Positions 6,597 to 15,004 of a stretch of 38,421 nucleotides of DNA are shown here, in pieces. The notes under the pieces were generated by a model. The model ran no database searches and was not told the DNA's origin. It saw only the letters and a list, made by a program, of their open reading frames with translations. The stretch spans positions 1-38,421 of the forward strand of contig JAWRJC010000082.1 in NCBI GenBank assembly GCA_040307715.1. The letters run 5' to 3'. The position numbers were made by a program, and so were the translations under genes. The DNA comes from RUG13615 sp040307715. GTDB lineage: Bacteria > Bacillota > Clostridia > Peptostreptococcales > Anaerovoracaceae. The first letter of the stretch is position 1. Each line of letters begins with the position of its first letter.

Positions 6597-8897
6597 TTAC
6601 GCCATAGACGGGTCGCCCGGCAGGAATGAAGCCGCGTACGCCTGTCCCAGCGCGATCCCGCCGTCGTTGGGACTGACGGAGATGTTATAGTAGGTCTCAA
6701 ACCCCTCCGCACGGAGCTGCTCCAGCGTTTCCTCCATCAGGATCCGGTTCTGGAACACGCCGCCGGTCAGAGCCACTTTGCTCACCCCGGTCCTCTCCCG
6801 GAACTCCCTGCATTTTGCCGCGATCATGTAAGCGATGCGCATGTGGAACGCCAGGGCCAGATCGTCCGCTTCGCTCCTCTCAGGGGTCTTTTTTGCCCTT
6901 GCAGCGGCATCCTCGAGCAGGATCGCACATTCCCCCTCGTAGGAATTGTAATCGCAGATGCCCAGCAGTGCTGCCGCCGCGTCGAACAGCCTGCCCATGC
7001 TGGAACTTTTCACTGTGTTGATGCCTGCCGCGATCGCCTTTTCAAGGATCTCCGTCTCCCGATGCGCGAGCGTATCCATCCGTTCGCTGTAGGCAATGAG
7101 ATCGCGGATATCGATGGTGATGTCCTCCGATGAGGAATCGCGCTGTCCGCCGGCTGTTTCATCATAATAGCCGTTTTTCACCGCATACAGATAACTGGCT
7201 GCGGATTTCCAGCCTTCATCCATGGAACTGTCGCCGCCGATCATATCGACGTACTTCAGGTGCGCGAGCCGCTCCATACTGCCCTTTTCACACAGCAGGA
7301 ACTCCCCGCCCCAGATCGCGCCGTCCGTGCCGTAGCCGGTGCCGTCAAAGCTTACGCCGATGACCGGGCCGCTGATGGCATTCTCCGCCATGACCGAAGC
7401 CACGTGCGCATGATGATGCTGGATGCGGACGAGCGGCAGACCGTGCGTTTTCGCATATACTTCCGCATACCGTGTCGTATAGTAGTCCGGGTGCAGATCG
7501 CAGACGACCTTTTCGGGACGGACCCGGAACAGCGCTGCCATCCGTTCCACATTTTCTTCATACAGAGCCCTGTTCTCCGCGCTGTCCATATCGCCGAAAT
7601 ACTGGCTCGGATAGACGAATCCGCCCTTGCCGAGCGCGAAGGAATTCTTGAGCTGCCCGCCGCACGCCAGAAGTTCCTGTTCGCACGGTTCGGCGTACAG
7701 CGGCACCGGCGCATAGCCTTTGGAGCGCCGGATGATCTGCGGCTGCCCGTCGATCACACGGCATACGCTGTCGTCGACGCTCACGCGGATCTTTCGCTTA
7801 TTGTAAAAGACGGCCGTCAGATCAGGATGCGTATCCTGAAAACGGAACATCTCTTCGTCCTCTTTGATGATGGGCATGCCGGACAGGTTGGCGCTCGTCG
7901 CGATCAGAGGCCCGCCAAAACCGTCCAGCAGCAGATACTGGGCGCCCATGGACGGCAGGAACGCACCGATGAACCGGCTTTTTTCGAACTCGCTGTAGTC
8001 CGCGGGATGGAAGGCCTGCAGTTCGTCCGCCGGCTTTCTCTCCAGCAGAAGGATCGGCCGCGCCGAAGATGTCAGGAGTTTTTCCTCCACCTCGCTGACA
8101 CTGCAGTACTGCCTGATCTCATCGACCGACCGGAACATCACTGCAAATGGTTTTTTCTCTCTGCCCTTCATTTCCCGGAGCATACGCACCGCTTCCGGGT
8201 CGAGCGGATCCGCCAGAAGATTATAACCGCCCATGCTCTTGAAACCGACGACACAGCCCTCTTTGAGCAGCGCCGCCGCACGTTCCAGCGGCAGCTTATC
8301 CGTCGGATCGTCGATCCGGAGCCGCTCCAGCATCTGCGGGCCGCAGTCGTGGCAGGAGATGGTCTGCGCATGATAACGCCTGTCGGTCAGCGTCGTGTAT
8401 TCCGCTTCACACGACGGGCACATCGGGAAATCGATCATCGACGTATTGTCTCTGTCGTAGGGAAAACGGTCCACGATCGTGTACCTTGGACCGCACACCA
8501 TGCAGCTGATGAACGGATGGCGGTACCGCCGGTCAGCCGGTTCGTACATCTCCCGCAGGCAGTCCGGGCAGACCGCGATGTCCGCGGGGATCATCGCCAC
8601 TTCGCGTTCCCCTTCTCCGCTCTTAAGGATGGAGAAGGTTTCGTATACACAAAGAGGAGCCGGGTCGCGCCGTACATGCACGATCTCAGCCGGCCCCGGT
8701 TTCTGCTCGATCAGAGTGCCGAGAAACGCGGAGATCCGTTGCGGTGTATCCGTCACATAGATCTCCACCAGACCGCCGATATTCGATACTGTTCCCTTCA
8801 TTCCGAGCGATTCCGCGACCTTGGCCACATACGGACGGAATCCCACGCCCTGCACGATGCCCCAGAGACGGATCCGCTCAGTGATCTTCACTGCCAT
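6597..8897 (-). CDS. hypF: Carbamoyltransferase HypF
   Basis: HypF converts carbamoyl phosphate via carbamoyl-AMP and transfers the carbamoyl group to HypE, the first step of CN ligand synthesis. The 766 residues show the full domain order: an acylphosphatase-like domain (GIVQGVGFRPYV, 13-24), two zinc fingers (Cys110/113/132/135 and Cys160/163/182/185), a YrdC-like nucleotide-binding domain (about 195-385), and a Kae1/TobZ-like carbamoyltransferase domain with HHHAHVASV and SFDGTGYGTDG and a late TGGVFQN. It sits 15 bases after hypB. Length and motifs are normal for the family. Confidence 0.97.
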   Translation of the reverse strand: MAVKITERIRLWGIVQGVGFRPYVAKVAESLGMKGTVSNIGGLVEIYVTDTPQRISAFLGTLIEQKPGPAEIVHVRRDPAPLCVYETFSILKSGEGEREVAMIPADIAVCPDCLREMYEPADRRYRHPFISCMVCGPRYTIVDRFPYDRDNTSMIDFPMCPSCEAEYTTLTDRRYHAQTISCHDCGPQMLERLRIDDPTDKLPLERAAALLKEGCVVGFKSMGGYNLLADPLDPEAVRMLREMKGREKKPFAVMFRSVDEIRQYCSVSEVEEKLLTSSARPILLLERKPADELQAFHPADYSEFEKSRFIGAFLPSMGAQYLLLDGFGGPLIATSANLSGMPIIKEDEEMFRFQDTHPDLTAVFYNKRKIRVSVDDSVCRVIDGQPQIIRRSKGYAPVPLYAEPCEQELLACGGQLKNSFALGKGGFVYPSQYFGDMDSAENRALYEENVERMAALFRVRPEKVVCDLHPDYYTTRYAEVYAKTHGLPLVRIQHHHAHVASVMAENAISGPVIGVSFDGTGYGTDGAIWGGEFLLCEKGSMERLAHLKYVDMIGGDSSMDEGWKSAASYLYAVKNGYYDETAGGQRDSSSEDITIDIRDLIAYSERMDTLAHRETEILEKAIAAGINTVKSSSMGRLFDAAAALLGICDYNSYEGECAILLEDAAARAKKTPERSEADDLALAFHMRIAYMIAAKCREFRERTGVSKVALTGGVFQNRILMEETLEQLRAEGFETYYNISVSPNDGGIALGQAYAASFLPGDPSMA

Positions 8898-8912
8898 AAA
8901 GCAACCTGTTCT

Positions 8913-9710
8913 CTATAAAGATGCCGCTTTCTCCTCCAGCCAGGCGGCGACCTCTTCAAATCCCTCGCCGTTCCGGCCGGATACTTTGAACACCGGAACG
9001 TCCTTATTGAGCGCCCGGATGCCGCGCATGAAGCGTTCCTCGTCAAAATCCAGATACGGGATCAGATCAACTTTGTTCAGAATGATCAGGTCCGCTTTTT
9101 CAAATGCGAGCGGGTATTTATAGGGCTTGTCGCTGCCCTCGGTGACCGTGGAAATCAGCATCTTGACATGCTCGCCGATAGAGAACTCCGCCGGGCAGAC
9201 GAGGTTGCCGACGTTCTCGATGAAGAGGACGGACGGCTCGCGGACAGCAGCGTGCGCCGCATCCTGCTCATGGTCGTGGAGACGCTCCGCGGCATGGTCG
9301 TGTACATGGCCGTCAAAATGATCGTGATCCGCTTCATGGGTGTGCGGATCCCCCTCATGATGATGGCCGTGATGACCGGCGATCTCCATATGATCGATCA
9401 TGTGATCGATCATCGGCGCGTCCAGGTGGCATGCGCCGAACGTATTGATCTGATAGGTCTCGATCCCCAGGCTGTTGAGATCCTGCGTATCGATGTCGGA
9501 CTCGATATCGCCCTCGATCACGTACGGTTTGAGGGACTTGAGGCACCCGATGATGTTCTTCAGAACTGTCGTTTTGCCGGCGCCCGGCGCCCCCATTTCG
9601 TTGACGACCAGGACACCGTGACTGCCCATGTGTTCTTTGATATGTTCCGCGATGGCGTCATTCTCATCCATGATGCCTTCCATCACGTCGATCTTTCTGA
9701 TGTCGTGCAT
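8913..9710 (-). CDS. hypB: Hydrogenase nickel-incorporation GTPase HypB with internal His-rich insertion
   Basis: HypB is the GTPase that delivers Ni with HypA to the large subunit. The Walker A loop is GAPGAGKTT (40-48), followed by EGDIESDIDT, the metal-site motif GACHLDA (93-99), LFIENVGNLVCPA (162-174) and LNKVDLIPY (211-219). The oddity is residues 102-157, where 17 His alternate with Asp, Gly and Ala between the GACHLDA and ENVGNL motifs. Many HypB proteins carry a His-rich nickel-storage tract, but at the N-terminus; here the N-terminus has none. The reading frame is intact through the insertion. It follows hypA by 30 bases. Confidence 0.95.
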   Translation of the reverse strand: MHDIRKIDVMEGIMDENDAIAEHIKEHMGSHGVLVVNEMGAPGAGKTTVLKNIIGCLKSLKPYVIEGDIESDIDTQDLNSLGIETYQINTFGACHLDAPMIDHMIDHMEIAGHHGHHHEGDPHTHEADHDHFDGHVHDHAAERLHDHEQDAAHAAVREPSVLFIENVGNLVCPAEFSIGEHVKMLISTVTEGSDKPYKYPLAFEKADLIILNKVDLIPYLDFDEERFMRGIRALNKDVPVFKVSGRNGEGFEEVAAWLEEKAASL

Positions 9711-9740
9711 TGTATTCTCCTATCATTCTGCAGACTGCAG

Positions 9741-10082
9741 TTATTCTACTTCTATGCTCTCGATATAAAACTCTTTTCCGATCTCGGTCGGCTCCCCGTC
9801 CGCGCCGCACTCCGGGCACGCAAAAGACATCGGCTGCCTGTGAAACAGTGTGCCGCATGCCGGACACCTGAGCTGCGGTTTTATCCTGGTGATGCCGAGC
9901 GCCGCGCCTTCGCAAAGACTGCCCTCTGCGATCAGATCGAAGTACATGCGGATGGATTCCGGAACATAGCCCGAGTAATCGCCCACGACCAGATCGATCC
10001 GGACGACTTTCCCGGCGCCGGCTTTCCGGCAGTGTTCCTCCGCCATATGGACAATGTGTTCGGTGATTGGATATTCGTGCAT
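9741..10082 (-). CDS. hypA: Hydrogenase nickel-incorporation protein HypA
   Basis: HypA binds Ni through its N-terminal Met-His and works with HypB. The 113-residue protein starts MHEYPITEHIV, where His2 is the Ni ligand, so the start is at 10082 even though the frame is open 27 codons further. Two CxxC motifs (CPAC and CPEC) form the structural zinc site. No ribosome binding site lies at normal distance; instead a strong promoter ends six bases before the ATG, which implies a leaderless mRNA. It is the first gene of hypABFCDE. Confidence 0.95.
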   Translation of the reverse strand: MHEYPITEHIVHMAEEHCRKAGAGKVVRIDLVVGDYSGYVPESIRMYFDLIAEGSLCEGAALGITRIKPQLRCPACGTLFHRQPMSFACPECGADGEPTEIGKEFYIESIEVE

Positions 10083-10088
10083 GCTAAC

Positions 10089-10117
10089 ATTATAAGACAC
10101 CCCGCCGATGAATTCAA
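10089..10117 (-). promoter_or_regulatory. Promoter of the hyp operon
   Basis: TTGAAT, 17 bases, TATAAT on the minus strand: perfect -10 and spacing, four of six -35 positions. The hypA ATG begins six bases after the -10, so the expected +1 is the A of the start codon or within a base or two of it. Confidence 0.75.
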
Positions 10118-10204
10118 CGGGGCAGAAACCCGTTCCCACCGCATCCGCTGCTGCCGGCAGCATCTATATATGCGAATATTCTGTATATTGTATTATTGCA
10201 ACTA

Positions 10205-10421
10205 ATAAAGGAAGTGTGCATAATCGCTGGAAGCCAGTAATTTCAACACTTGTAGGAATCGCATCCAACTTGACACCACCCACTTCCTCAGATATACTTT
10301 AGATGTCTGAAGGGAGTCCTTTAGACAGCTGCAACAGCAGCCTGACCAAGCTTTCTTTCTTATTCACATTTCATATACTAAGAAGTCGATACTGCTTGCA
10401 TTATCGGCTTTTTAGTTTTTT
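10205..10421 (+). ncRNA. Candidate structured RNA of unknown class
   Basis: This AT-richer intergenic stretch has no credible protein gene but holds four consecutive hairpins on the plus strand. AGGAAGTG (10209-10216) pairs with CACTTCCT (10281-10288) around a 64-base interior that includes CTGG/CCAG. GTCTGAAGG pairs with CCTTTAGAC (10305-10326). GCTGC pairs with GCAGC (10328-10341). The last is a terminator. No promoter is clear. I checked by eye for hallmarks of tmRNA, RNase P, SRP, 6S and common riboswitches and found none. No plus-strand gene follows, so a free-standing RNA is more likely than a riboswitch. The rest of the gap (10118-10204 and 10422-10446) shows nothing else. Confidence 0.4.
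10383..10421 (+). terminator. Plus-strand intrinsic terminator ending the candidate RNA
   Basis: AGTCGATA pairs with TATCGGCT (one G-U) around a 10-base loop and is followed by TTTTTAGTTTTTT. No plus-strand gene lies upstream, which supports a transcribed RNA in 10205-10421. Confidence 0.6.
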
Positions 10422-10446
10422 ACGCCTTCTGCGTCAGGTATTCCCG

Positions 10447-11154
10447 TCAGTCCTTTCCGCAGGCACCAACGAACGATGCAAAAAGCCTGCCGGCTTCTTC
10501 ATCCTCCCGGCTCATAAACTCCGGATGCCATTGCACCGCCAAGACATACTTCTTTCCCGGCATGTAACATGCCTCCACAAGGCCGTCCTCCGATACCGCC
10601 ATTGGTACGAGACACGGTGCCAGTTTCTTGACCGCCTGATTGTGATAAGAGTTGACGCCGAGTTTTTCTTTCCCGAGGATCCCGTAAAGAGGAGATCCTT
10701 TGTCGATCCATACAGTATGGACCGCCCTGTCGTACGGCGGCTTCATGGAGTGCGTCACATTTGATGGGTGCTGCTCCCGCAGACTCTGATACAACGTCCC
10801 GCCAAGTGCCGCATTGAGAAACTGGATCCCTCTGCAGATCCCCAGAACCGGCTTGTCGAGACCGATCGCATGCGCCAGTACAGCGCCTTCCATCTCGTCC
10901 CGCCCCGGTTCCGTACAGACAGTGTCATAAAGCGGTTCCTCGCCATATAAGGCCGGTTCCACATCCGGACCTCCCGGCAGAAGGAACCCGTCGCACAGAC
11001 TGCACAGCTGCGCGATTTCTTCCTCGTCAGTCACAAAAGGCAGCATGACCGGCAGGCCGCCCGCCTGTGAAACAGCATCCATATACCCGGAAAACATCCA
11101 ATAACTGTCACGTTCCTTATCCCACAGGGGCGTGATTCCGATGACTGGTTTCAT
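10447..11154 (-). CDS. Class I glutamine amidotransferase-like hydrolase (peptidase C26, PuuD-like)
   Basis: A 235-residue stand-alone glutamine amidotransferase-fold enzyme of the gamma-glutamyl-gamma-aminobutyrate hydrolase group, which cleaves gamma-glutamyl amides. The nucleophile is Cys107 in GICRGIQ, with His210 and Glu212 in QWHPE completing the triad; LLPGGPDVEP forms the oxyanion strand. The start at 11154 (MKPVIGITP, the usual N-terminus) has AAGGGA upstream. A longer frame to 11226 would read through the hairpin at 11189-11220 and is not used. It lies downstream of pyruvate:ferredoxin oxidoreductase on the same strand. No puu genes are nearby, so the true substrate is unknown. Confidence 0.88.
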   Translation of the reverse strand: MKPVIGITPLWDKERDSYWMFSGYMDAVSQAGGLPVMLPFVTDEEEIAQLCSLCDGFLLPGGPDVEPALYGEEPLYDTVCTEPGRDEMEGAVLAHAIGLDKPVLGICRGIQFLNAALGGTLYQSLREQHPSNVTHSMKPPYDRAVHTVWIDKGSPLYGILGKEKLGVNSYHNQAVKKLAPCLVPMAVSEDGLVEACYMPGKKYVLAVQWHPEFMSREDEEAGRLFASFVGACGKD

Positions 11155-11188
11155 AGCGGTCCCTTCTTTCGCTTTTTCCCGAAACAAC

Positions 11189-11220
11189 TTGAGGCATCCT
11201 CCTTCCGGAAGATGCCTCAA
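11189..11220 (-). terminator. Hairpin after the pyruvate:ferredoxin oxidoreductase gene
   Basis: TTGAGGCATC and GATGCCTCAA pair perfectly over 10 bp around a 12-base loop. The following minus-strand bases GTTGTTT make a weak T tract, so it may be an inefficient terminator that lets some transcription into the amidotransferase gene. Confidence 0.6.
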
Positions 11221-11272
11221 ATTCAAGTCTTACTTACCTGCAGACCCAAGGCCTGTCCAGGATCCTATACAG

Positions 11273-14200
11273 TTAGTCTCTCTCAGCCAGCTTCTTGTAG
11301 CCTGCCCATCTGTCCATCGCATCCTTCTCGGTTTTTGCGAACAGATCTTCGGCGATGTCCGGGAACTCCTTGAGCAGGGAGTTGTAACGGATCTGACCCA
11401 TGATGAAGTCGCGGAACTTGCCGTTCGGCTCCTTCTTGCTGTCGAGGGTGAAGCCATTCTCGCCGGCTGCCTCGACTTCCGGATTGTATCTGTACAGGCT
11501 CCAGTATCCGCACTCGACCGCCTGCTTCTCGCTCTCCTGCGCCTTGCCCATGCCGGCCTTCATGCCGTGGTTGATGCACGGTGCGTAGCAGATGATCAGG
11601 GACGGACCATGGTAAGCCTCAGCTTCTGTAACCGCCTTCATGAACTGGTTCTTGTCCGCGCCCATCGCGACCTGTGCCACGTAGACGTAGCCATAGGACT
11701 TCGCCATCATGCCCAGATCCTTTTTCTTGGTGCGCTTACCGGAAGCGGCGAACTTCGCAACCGCCGCGGTCGGGGTCGCCTTGGAGGACTGCCCGCCGGT
11801 GTTGGAGTACACTTCGGTATCGAAGACGAGAACGTTGATGTCTTCGCCGGAAGCCAGTGCATGGTCCAGACCGCCGTAACCGATGTCGTAGGACCAGCCG
11901 TCACCGCCGAGGCACCAGATCGAACGCTTGACGAGGTAATCCTTATTCGCGAGGATCCTGTCTGCGATGGGACGGCAGTGATCGCACAGATCGGTCTTCT
12001 CGAGCGCTTCGATGAAGGCGTCGCAGATCTCTCTGGAGTTCTCGCCGTTCTCCATGTTCTCGATCCAGGCGCGTGCCGGTGCGAGGACTTCTTCCTTATG
12101 CGTACCCGCCATGAGTTCTTCGACATCATCCTTGATCTTCGCTCTCATCTGACGGACAGCTGTCGCCATACCAAGACCGTACTCTGCGTTATCCTCGAAC
12201 AGGGAGTTCGCCCAGGACGGACCTCTGCCGTTCTTATCCTTGGTGTACGGCATGCTCGGTGCGGAAGCGCCCCAGATGGAGGAGCAGCCTGTCGCGTTGG
12301 CGATCATCATGCGGTCGCCGAAGAGCTGGGTGATGACCTTGATATACGGTGTCTCGCCGCAGCCGGAGCATGCGCCGGAGAATTCGAAGTACGGCATTGC
12401 GAACTGGCTGCCCTTGACGGACTTCTTGTCCATGAGGTTGTCCTTGACGCCGACTTTCATCGCGTAATCCCAGTTTGCTGCCTCATCGAGCTGCGTATCG
12501 AGCAGTTCCATGGTCAGCGCCTTTTCCTTGGCCGGGCAGATGTCCGCGCAATTGCCGCAGCCCAGGCAGTCGAGCGGATCGACCTGCATTCTGTATTCGA
12601 GACCCTCGAGCCCCTTGCCGATCGCCTTCTTTGTCTCAAATCCGGCAGGTGCTGCCGCCTTTTCCTCTTCATTCACGAGGACCGGACGGATCGCCGCGTG
12701 CGGGCAGACGAAGGAGCACTGGTTGCACTGGATGCAGTTGTCAATGTGCCACTCGGGGACGAAGACCGCAACGCCGCGCTTTTCATAAGCCGCTGTACCG
12801 GACGGGAAAGTACCGTCAGCAGCATCCTTGAACATGCTGACCGGCAGATCGTCGCCTTCCTGACGGTTCATCGGGATGAGGATGTCTTCGATGAACGCGG
12901 GGACTTCCTTGACAGCGCCCTTTGCGTCATCGACCGCGTCCTTCCACGCTTCCGGTACGTCGACCTTGTGCGCGCCGGTGATGCCGGCGTCAACAGCCGC
13001 GTAGTTCATGTTGACGATGTCGTCGCCCTTCTTGCCGTAGGACTTCTTGATGCTCTGCTTGAGGTATTCGACTGCTTCATCCACATCCATGACCTTGGAG
13101 AGGTTGAAGAACGCGCTCTGCATGACCATGTTGATGCGGTTGCCAAGACCGATCTCCTGACCGATCTTTGTTGCGTTGATGGTGTAGAAGTTGATGTCGT
13201 TCGCCGCGATGTAGCGCTTCATGGCAGCCGGCAGTTCCGCTTCGAGCTCCATGTCATCCCACTGGCAGTTCAGCAGGAAGGTGCCGCCCTTCTTCAGGCC
13301 TTTCAGGACATCATACTGGTTGACATATGCCTGGTTGTGGCAGGCAACATAGTCCGCCTCGGTGATGAGGTAGGTGGACTGGATCTTGTTCTTGCCAAAA
13401 CGCAGGTGGGAAATGGTGATACCGCCGGACTTCTTCGAGTCATAGGAGAAGTAGCCCTGCGCATACATATCGGTGTTGTCGCCGATGATCTTGATGGCCT
13501 GCTTGTTGGCACCGACTGTACCGTCGGAACCAAGACCCCAGAACTTGCAGCGGATCGTGCCTTCCGGCTCGGTCGCGATGTCGACGGTCGGAAGCGAGCT
13601 GTTGTTCACATCGTCCACGATACCGATGGTGAAGTGGTTCTTCGGCTCTTCTTCTGCCAGGTTGTTGTAGACCGCGACGACCTGACCCGGTGTGGTGTCC
13701 TTGGAACCAAGGCCGTATCTGCCGCCGTAGATCTTCGGTGCATTATCCATGTCGAAATACATGGTCTTGACATCCATGTAGAGCGGATCGCCAAGAGCGC
13801 CGGGCTCTTTCGTTCTGTCAAGGACAGCGATCTTCTTGACGGTCTTCGGCATGACAGCCATGATGTGCTCGGTGGACCAGGGTCTGTACAGACGGACTTT
13901 GACAAGACCGACTTTCTGACCCTGCGCGAGCAGGACGTTCAGAACTTCTTCAATGGTCTCGCAGATCGAGCCCATTGCGACGATGACGTTCTCCGCATCC
14001 GGAGCGCCGACGTAATCAAACAGTTTGTAGGAACGGCCGGTCAGCTCGCTGATCTTGCCCATGTATTCTTCGACGACAGCCGGGATCTTGTCGTAATACG
14101 GCTGTGCAGCTTCTCTCGCCTGGAAGAAGATATCCGGGTTCTGCGCGGTACCGCGGATGACCGGATGATCCGGAGAGAGTGCGCCTCTTCTGAACTGCTC

Positions 14201-14803
14201 GACAGCGTCCATGTCGACGAGCCCTTTGAGGTCTTCGTAATCGATGGTCTCGATCTTCTGGATCTCGTGGGAGGTCCGGAAACCATCAAAGAAGTGCAGG
14301 AACGGAACTCTGCCCTTGATCGCGCACAGATGTGCGACAGCGCCCAGATCCATGACTTCCTGGACGGAGGAGGAACACAGCAGCGCAAAGCCTGTCTGAC
14401 GGCAGGCCATGACATCGGAGTGGTCGCCGAAGATGCACAGTGCGTGTGTCGCAAGTGTTCTTGCGGTAACATGGAAGACGCCCGGCAGCAGTTCGCCTGC
14501 GATCTTGTACATGTTCGGGATCATCAGGAGCAGGCCCTGAGAAGCCGTGTAGGTCGTGGTAAGTGCACCGCCCTGCAGAGAACCGTGGACCGCGCCGGAT
14601 GCGCCGGCTTCGGACTGCATCTCAACAAGACGGACTTTCTGGCCGAAGATGTTGGTCGTGCCATGGGCCGCCATATCATCTACGACTTCCGCCATCGGGG
14701 AGCTCGGGGTGATCGGGTAGATCGCCGCGACATCCGTGAAAGCGTAAGAAATGTACCCGGCAGCAGTGTTACCATCCATGGTCTTCATTTTCTTGTTGCT
14801 CAT
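11273..14803 (-). CDS. nifJ: Pyruvate:ferredoxin (flavodoxin) oxidoreductase, single-chain
   Basis: Oxidatively decarboxylates pyruvate with CoA to acetyl-CoA, CO2 and reduced ferredoxin, the main electron source for H2 production. The 1176-residue chain holds all domains fused: the N-terminal domain (YPITPSSPMAE), the gamma and linker regions, two [4Fe-4S] motifs (CIQCNQCSFVCP near 688 and CLGCGNCADICP about 50 residues later), the proximal-cluster Cys in GACSGCGETPY, and the TPP-binding stretch GDGWSYDIG to DTEVYSNTGGQ near 965-995. The start at 14803 (MSNKKMKTMDGN) has GGAGG five bases upstream; an in-frame ATG at 14833 has none. It is preceded by a promoter and a structured leader and followed by a hairpin, so it is probably monocistronic. 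Confidence 0.97.
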   Translation of the reverse strand: MSNKKMKTMDGNTAAGYISYAFTDVAAIYPITPSSPMAEVVDDMAAHGTTNIFGQKVRLVEMQSEAGASGAVHGSLQGGALTTTYTASQGLLLMIPNMYKIAGELLPGVFHVTARTLATHALCIFGDHSDVMACRQTGFALLCSSSVQEVMDLGAVAHLCAIKGRVPFLHFFDGFRTSHEIQKIETIDYEDLKGLVDMDAVEQFRRGALSPDHPVIRGTAQNPDIFFQAREAAQPYYDKIPAVVEEYMGKISELTGRSYKLFDYVGAPDAENVIVAMGSICETIEEVLNVLLAQGQKVGLVKVRLYRPWSTEHIMAVMPKTVKKIAVLDRTKEPGALGDPLYMDVKTMYFDMDNAPKIYGGRYGLGSKDTTPGQVVAVYNNLAEEEPKNHFTIGIVDDVNNSSLPTVDIATEPEGTIRCKFWGLGSDGTVGANKQAIKIIGDNTDMYAQGYFSYDSKKSGGITISHLRFGKNKIQSTYLITEADYVACHNQAYVNQYDVLKGLKKGGTFLLNCQWDDMELEAELPAAMKRYIAANDINFYTINATKIGQEIGLGNRINMVMQSAFFNLSKVMDVDEAVEYLKQSIKKSYGKKGDDIVNMNYAAVDAGITGAHKVDVPEAWKDAVDDAKGAVKEVPAFIEDILIPMNRQEGDDLPVSMFKDAADGTFPSGTAAYEKRGVAVFVPEWHIDNCIQCNQCSFVCPHAAIRPVLVNEEEKAAAPAGFETKKAIGKGLEGLEYRMQVDPLDCLGCGNCADICPAKEKALTMELLDTQLDEAANWDYAMKVGVKDNLMDKKSVKGSQFAMPYFEFSGACSGCGETPYIKVITQLFGDRMMIANATGCSSIWGASAPSMPYTKDKNGRGPSWANSLFEDNAEYGLGMATAVRQMRAKIKDDVEELMAGTHKEEVLAPARAWIENMENGENSREICDAFIEALEKTDLCDHCRPIADRILANKDYLVKRSIWCLGGDGWSYDIGYGGLDHALASGEDINVLVFDTEVYSNTGGQSSKATPTAAVAKFAASGKRTKKKDLGMMAKSYGYVYVAQVAMGADKNQFMKAVTEAEAYHGPSLIICYAPCINHGMKAGMGKAQESEKQAVECGYWSLYRYNPEVEAAGENGFTLDSKKEPNGKFRDFIMGQIRYNSLLKEFPDIAEDLFAKTEKDAMDRWAGYKKLAERD

Positions 14804-14842
14804 TTCTTCCTCCATTCGAAAACATTGATTCATATATAGGTC

Positions 14843-14899
14843 AAGGTGTCTGTTCCGGTATTAGCGGAATCGCTGCGCGATTCCAGGAAAAGCCACCTT
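14843..14899 (-). other. Structured 5' leader of the pyruvate:ferredoxin oxidoreductase mRNA
   Basis: In the minus-strand transcript AAGGTG pairs with CACCTT (outer helix), TTCC with GGAA (middle), and GGAATCGC with GCGATTCC around GCA (inner, perfect 8 bp), with a one-sided internal loop reading GCTAATACC. It lies between the promoter at 14921 and the start codon at 14803, and there is no T run, so it is not a terminator. It could be a protein- or ligand-binding leader or an mRNA stabiliser. It matches no class I know. Confidence 0.45.
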
Positions 14900-14920
14900 C
14901 CCCTCCATTTTAATGCATTT

Positions 14921-14929
14921 ATTATACCA
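14921..14929 (-). promoter_or_regulatory. Extended -10 promoter of the pyruvate:ferredoxin oxidoreductase gene
   Basis: TGGTATAAT on the minus strand is a perfect extended -10. The -35 region (TGTTTT at 17 bases) is poor, as is common with extended -10 promoters. Transcription would start near 14914, about 110 bases before the ATG. Confidence 0.65.
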
Positions 14930-15004
14930 CAAAAGACAGCCGGAAAACATTGAAAAACCGCAATCCTCCCATTTTTCCAATGACACGGATTCAATGAATC
15001 CGGT

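Noticed and set aside
10083..10163. N-terminal extension of HypA by 27 residues
   Set aside because: The frame is open, but it would bury the Ni-binding Met-His start, and the promoter lies inside it.
10303..10446. Small protein gene on the plus strand after hypA
   Set aside because: The frame has no ribosome binding site, an odd composition, and overlaps the hairpins and terminator of the candidate RNA before running antisense into the amidotransferase gene.
11155..11226. Longer start of the amidotransferase
   Set aside because: It would translate through the hairpin at 11189-11220; the family N-terminus MKPVIGITP begins at 11154.
11132..14839. Plus-strand open frame of 1235 codons opposite pyruvate:ferredoxin oxidoreductase
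   Set aside because: The minus-strand gene is a complete, motif-perfect enzyme. The antisense frame has no recognisable domain and is open only because of GC-biased codon use; similar long antisense frames lie opposite smc (26586-30779), valS (34192-37701) and echA (19336-21354).
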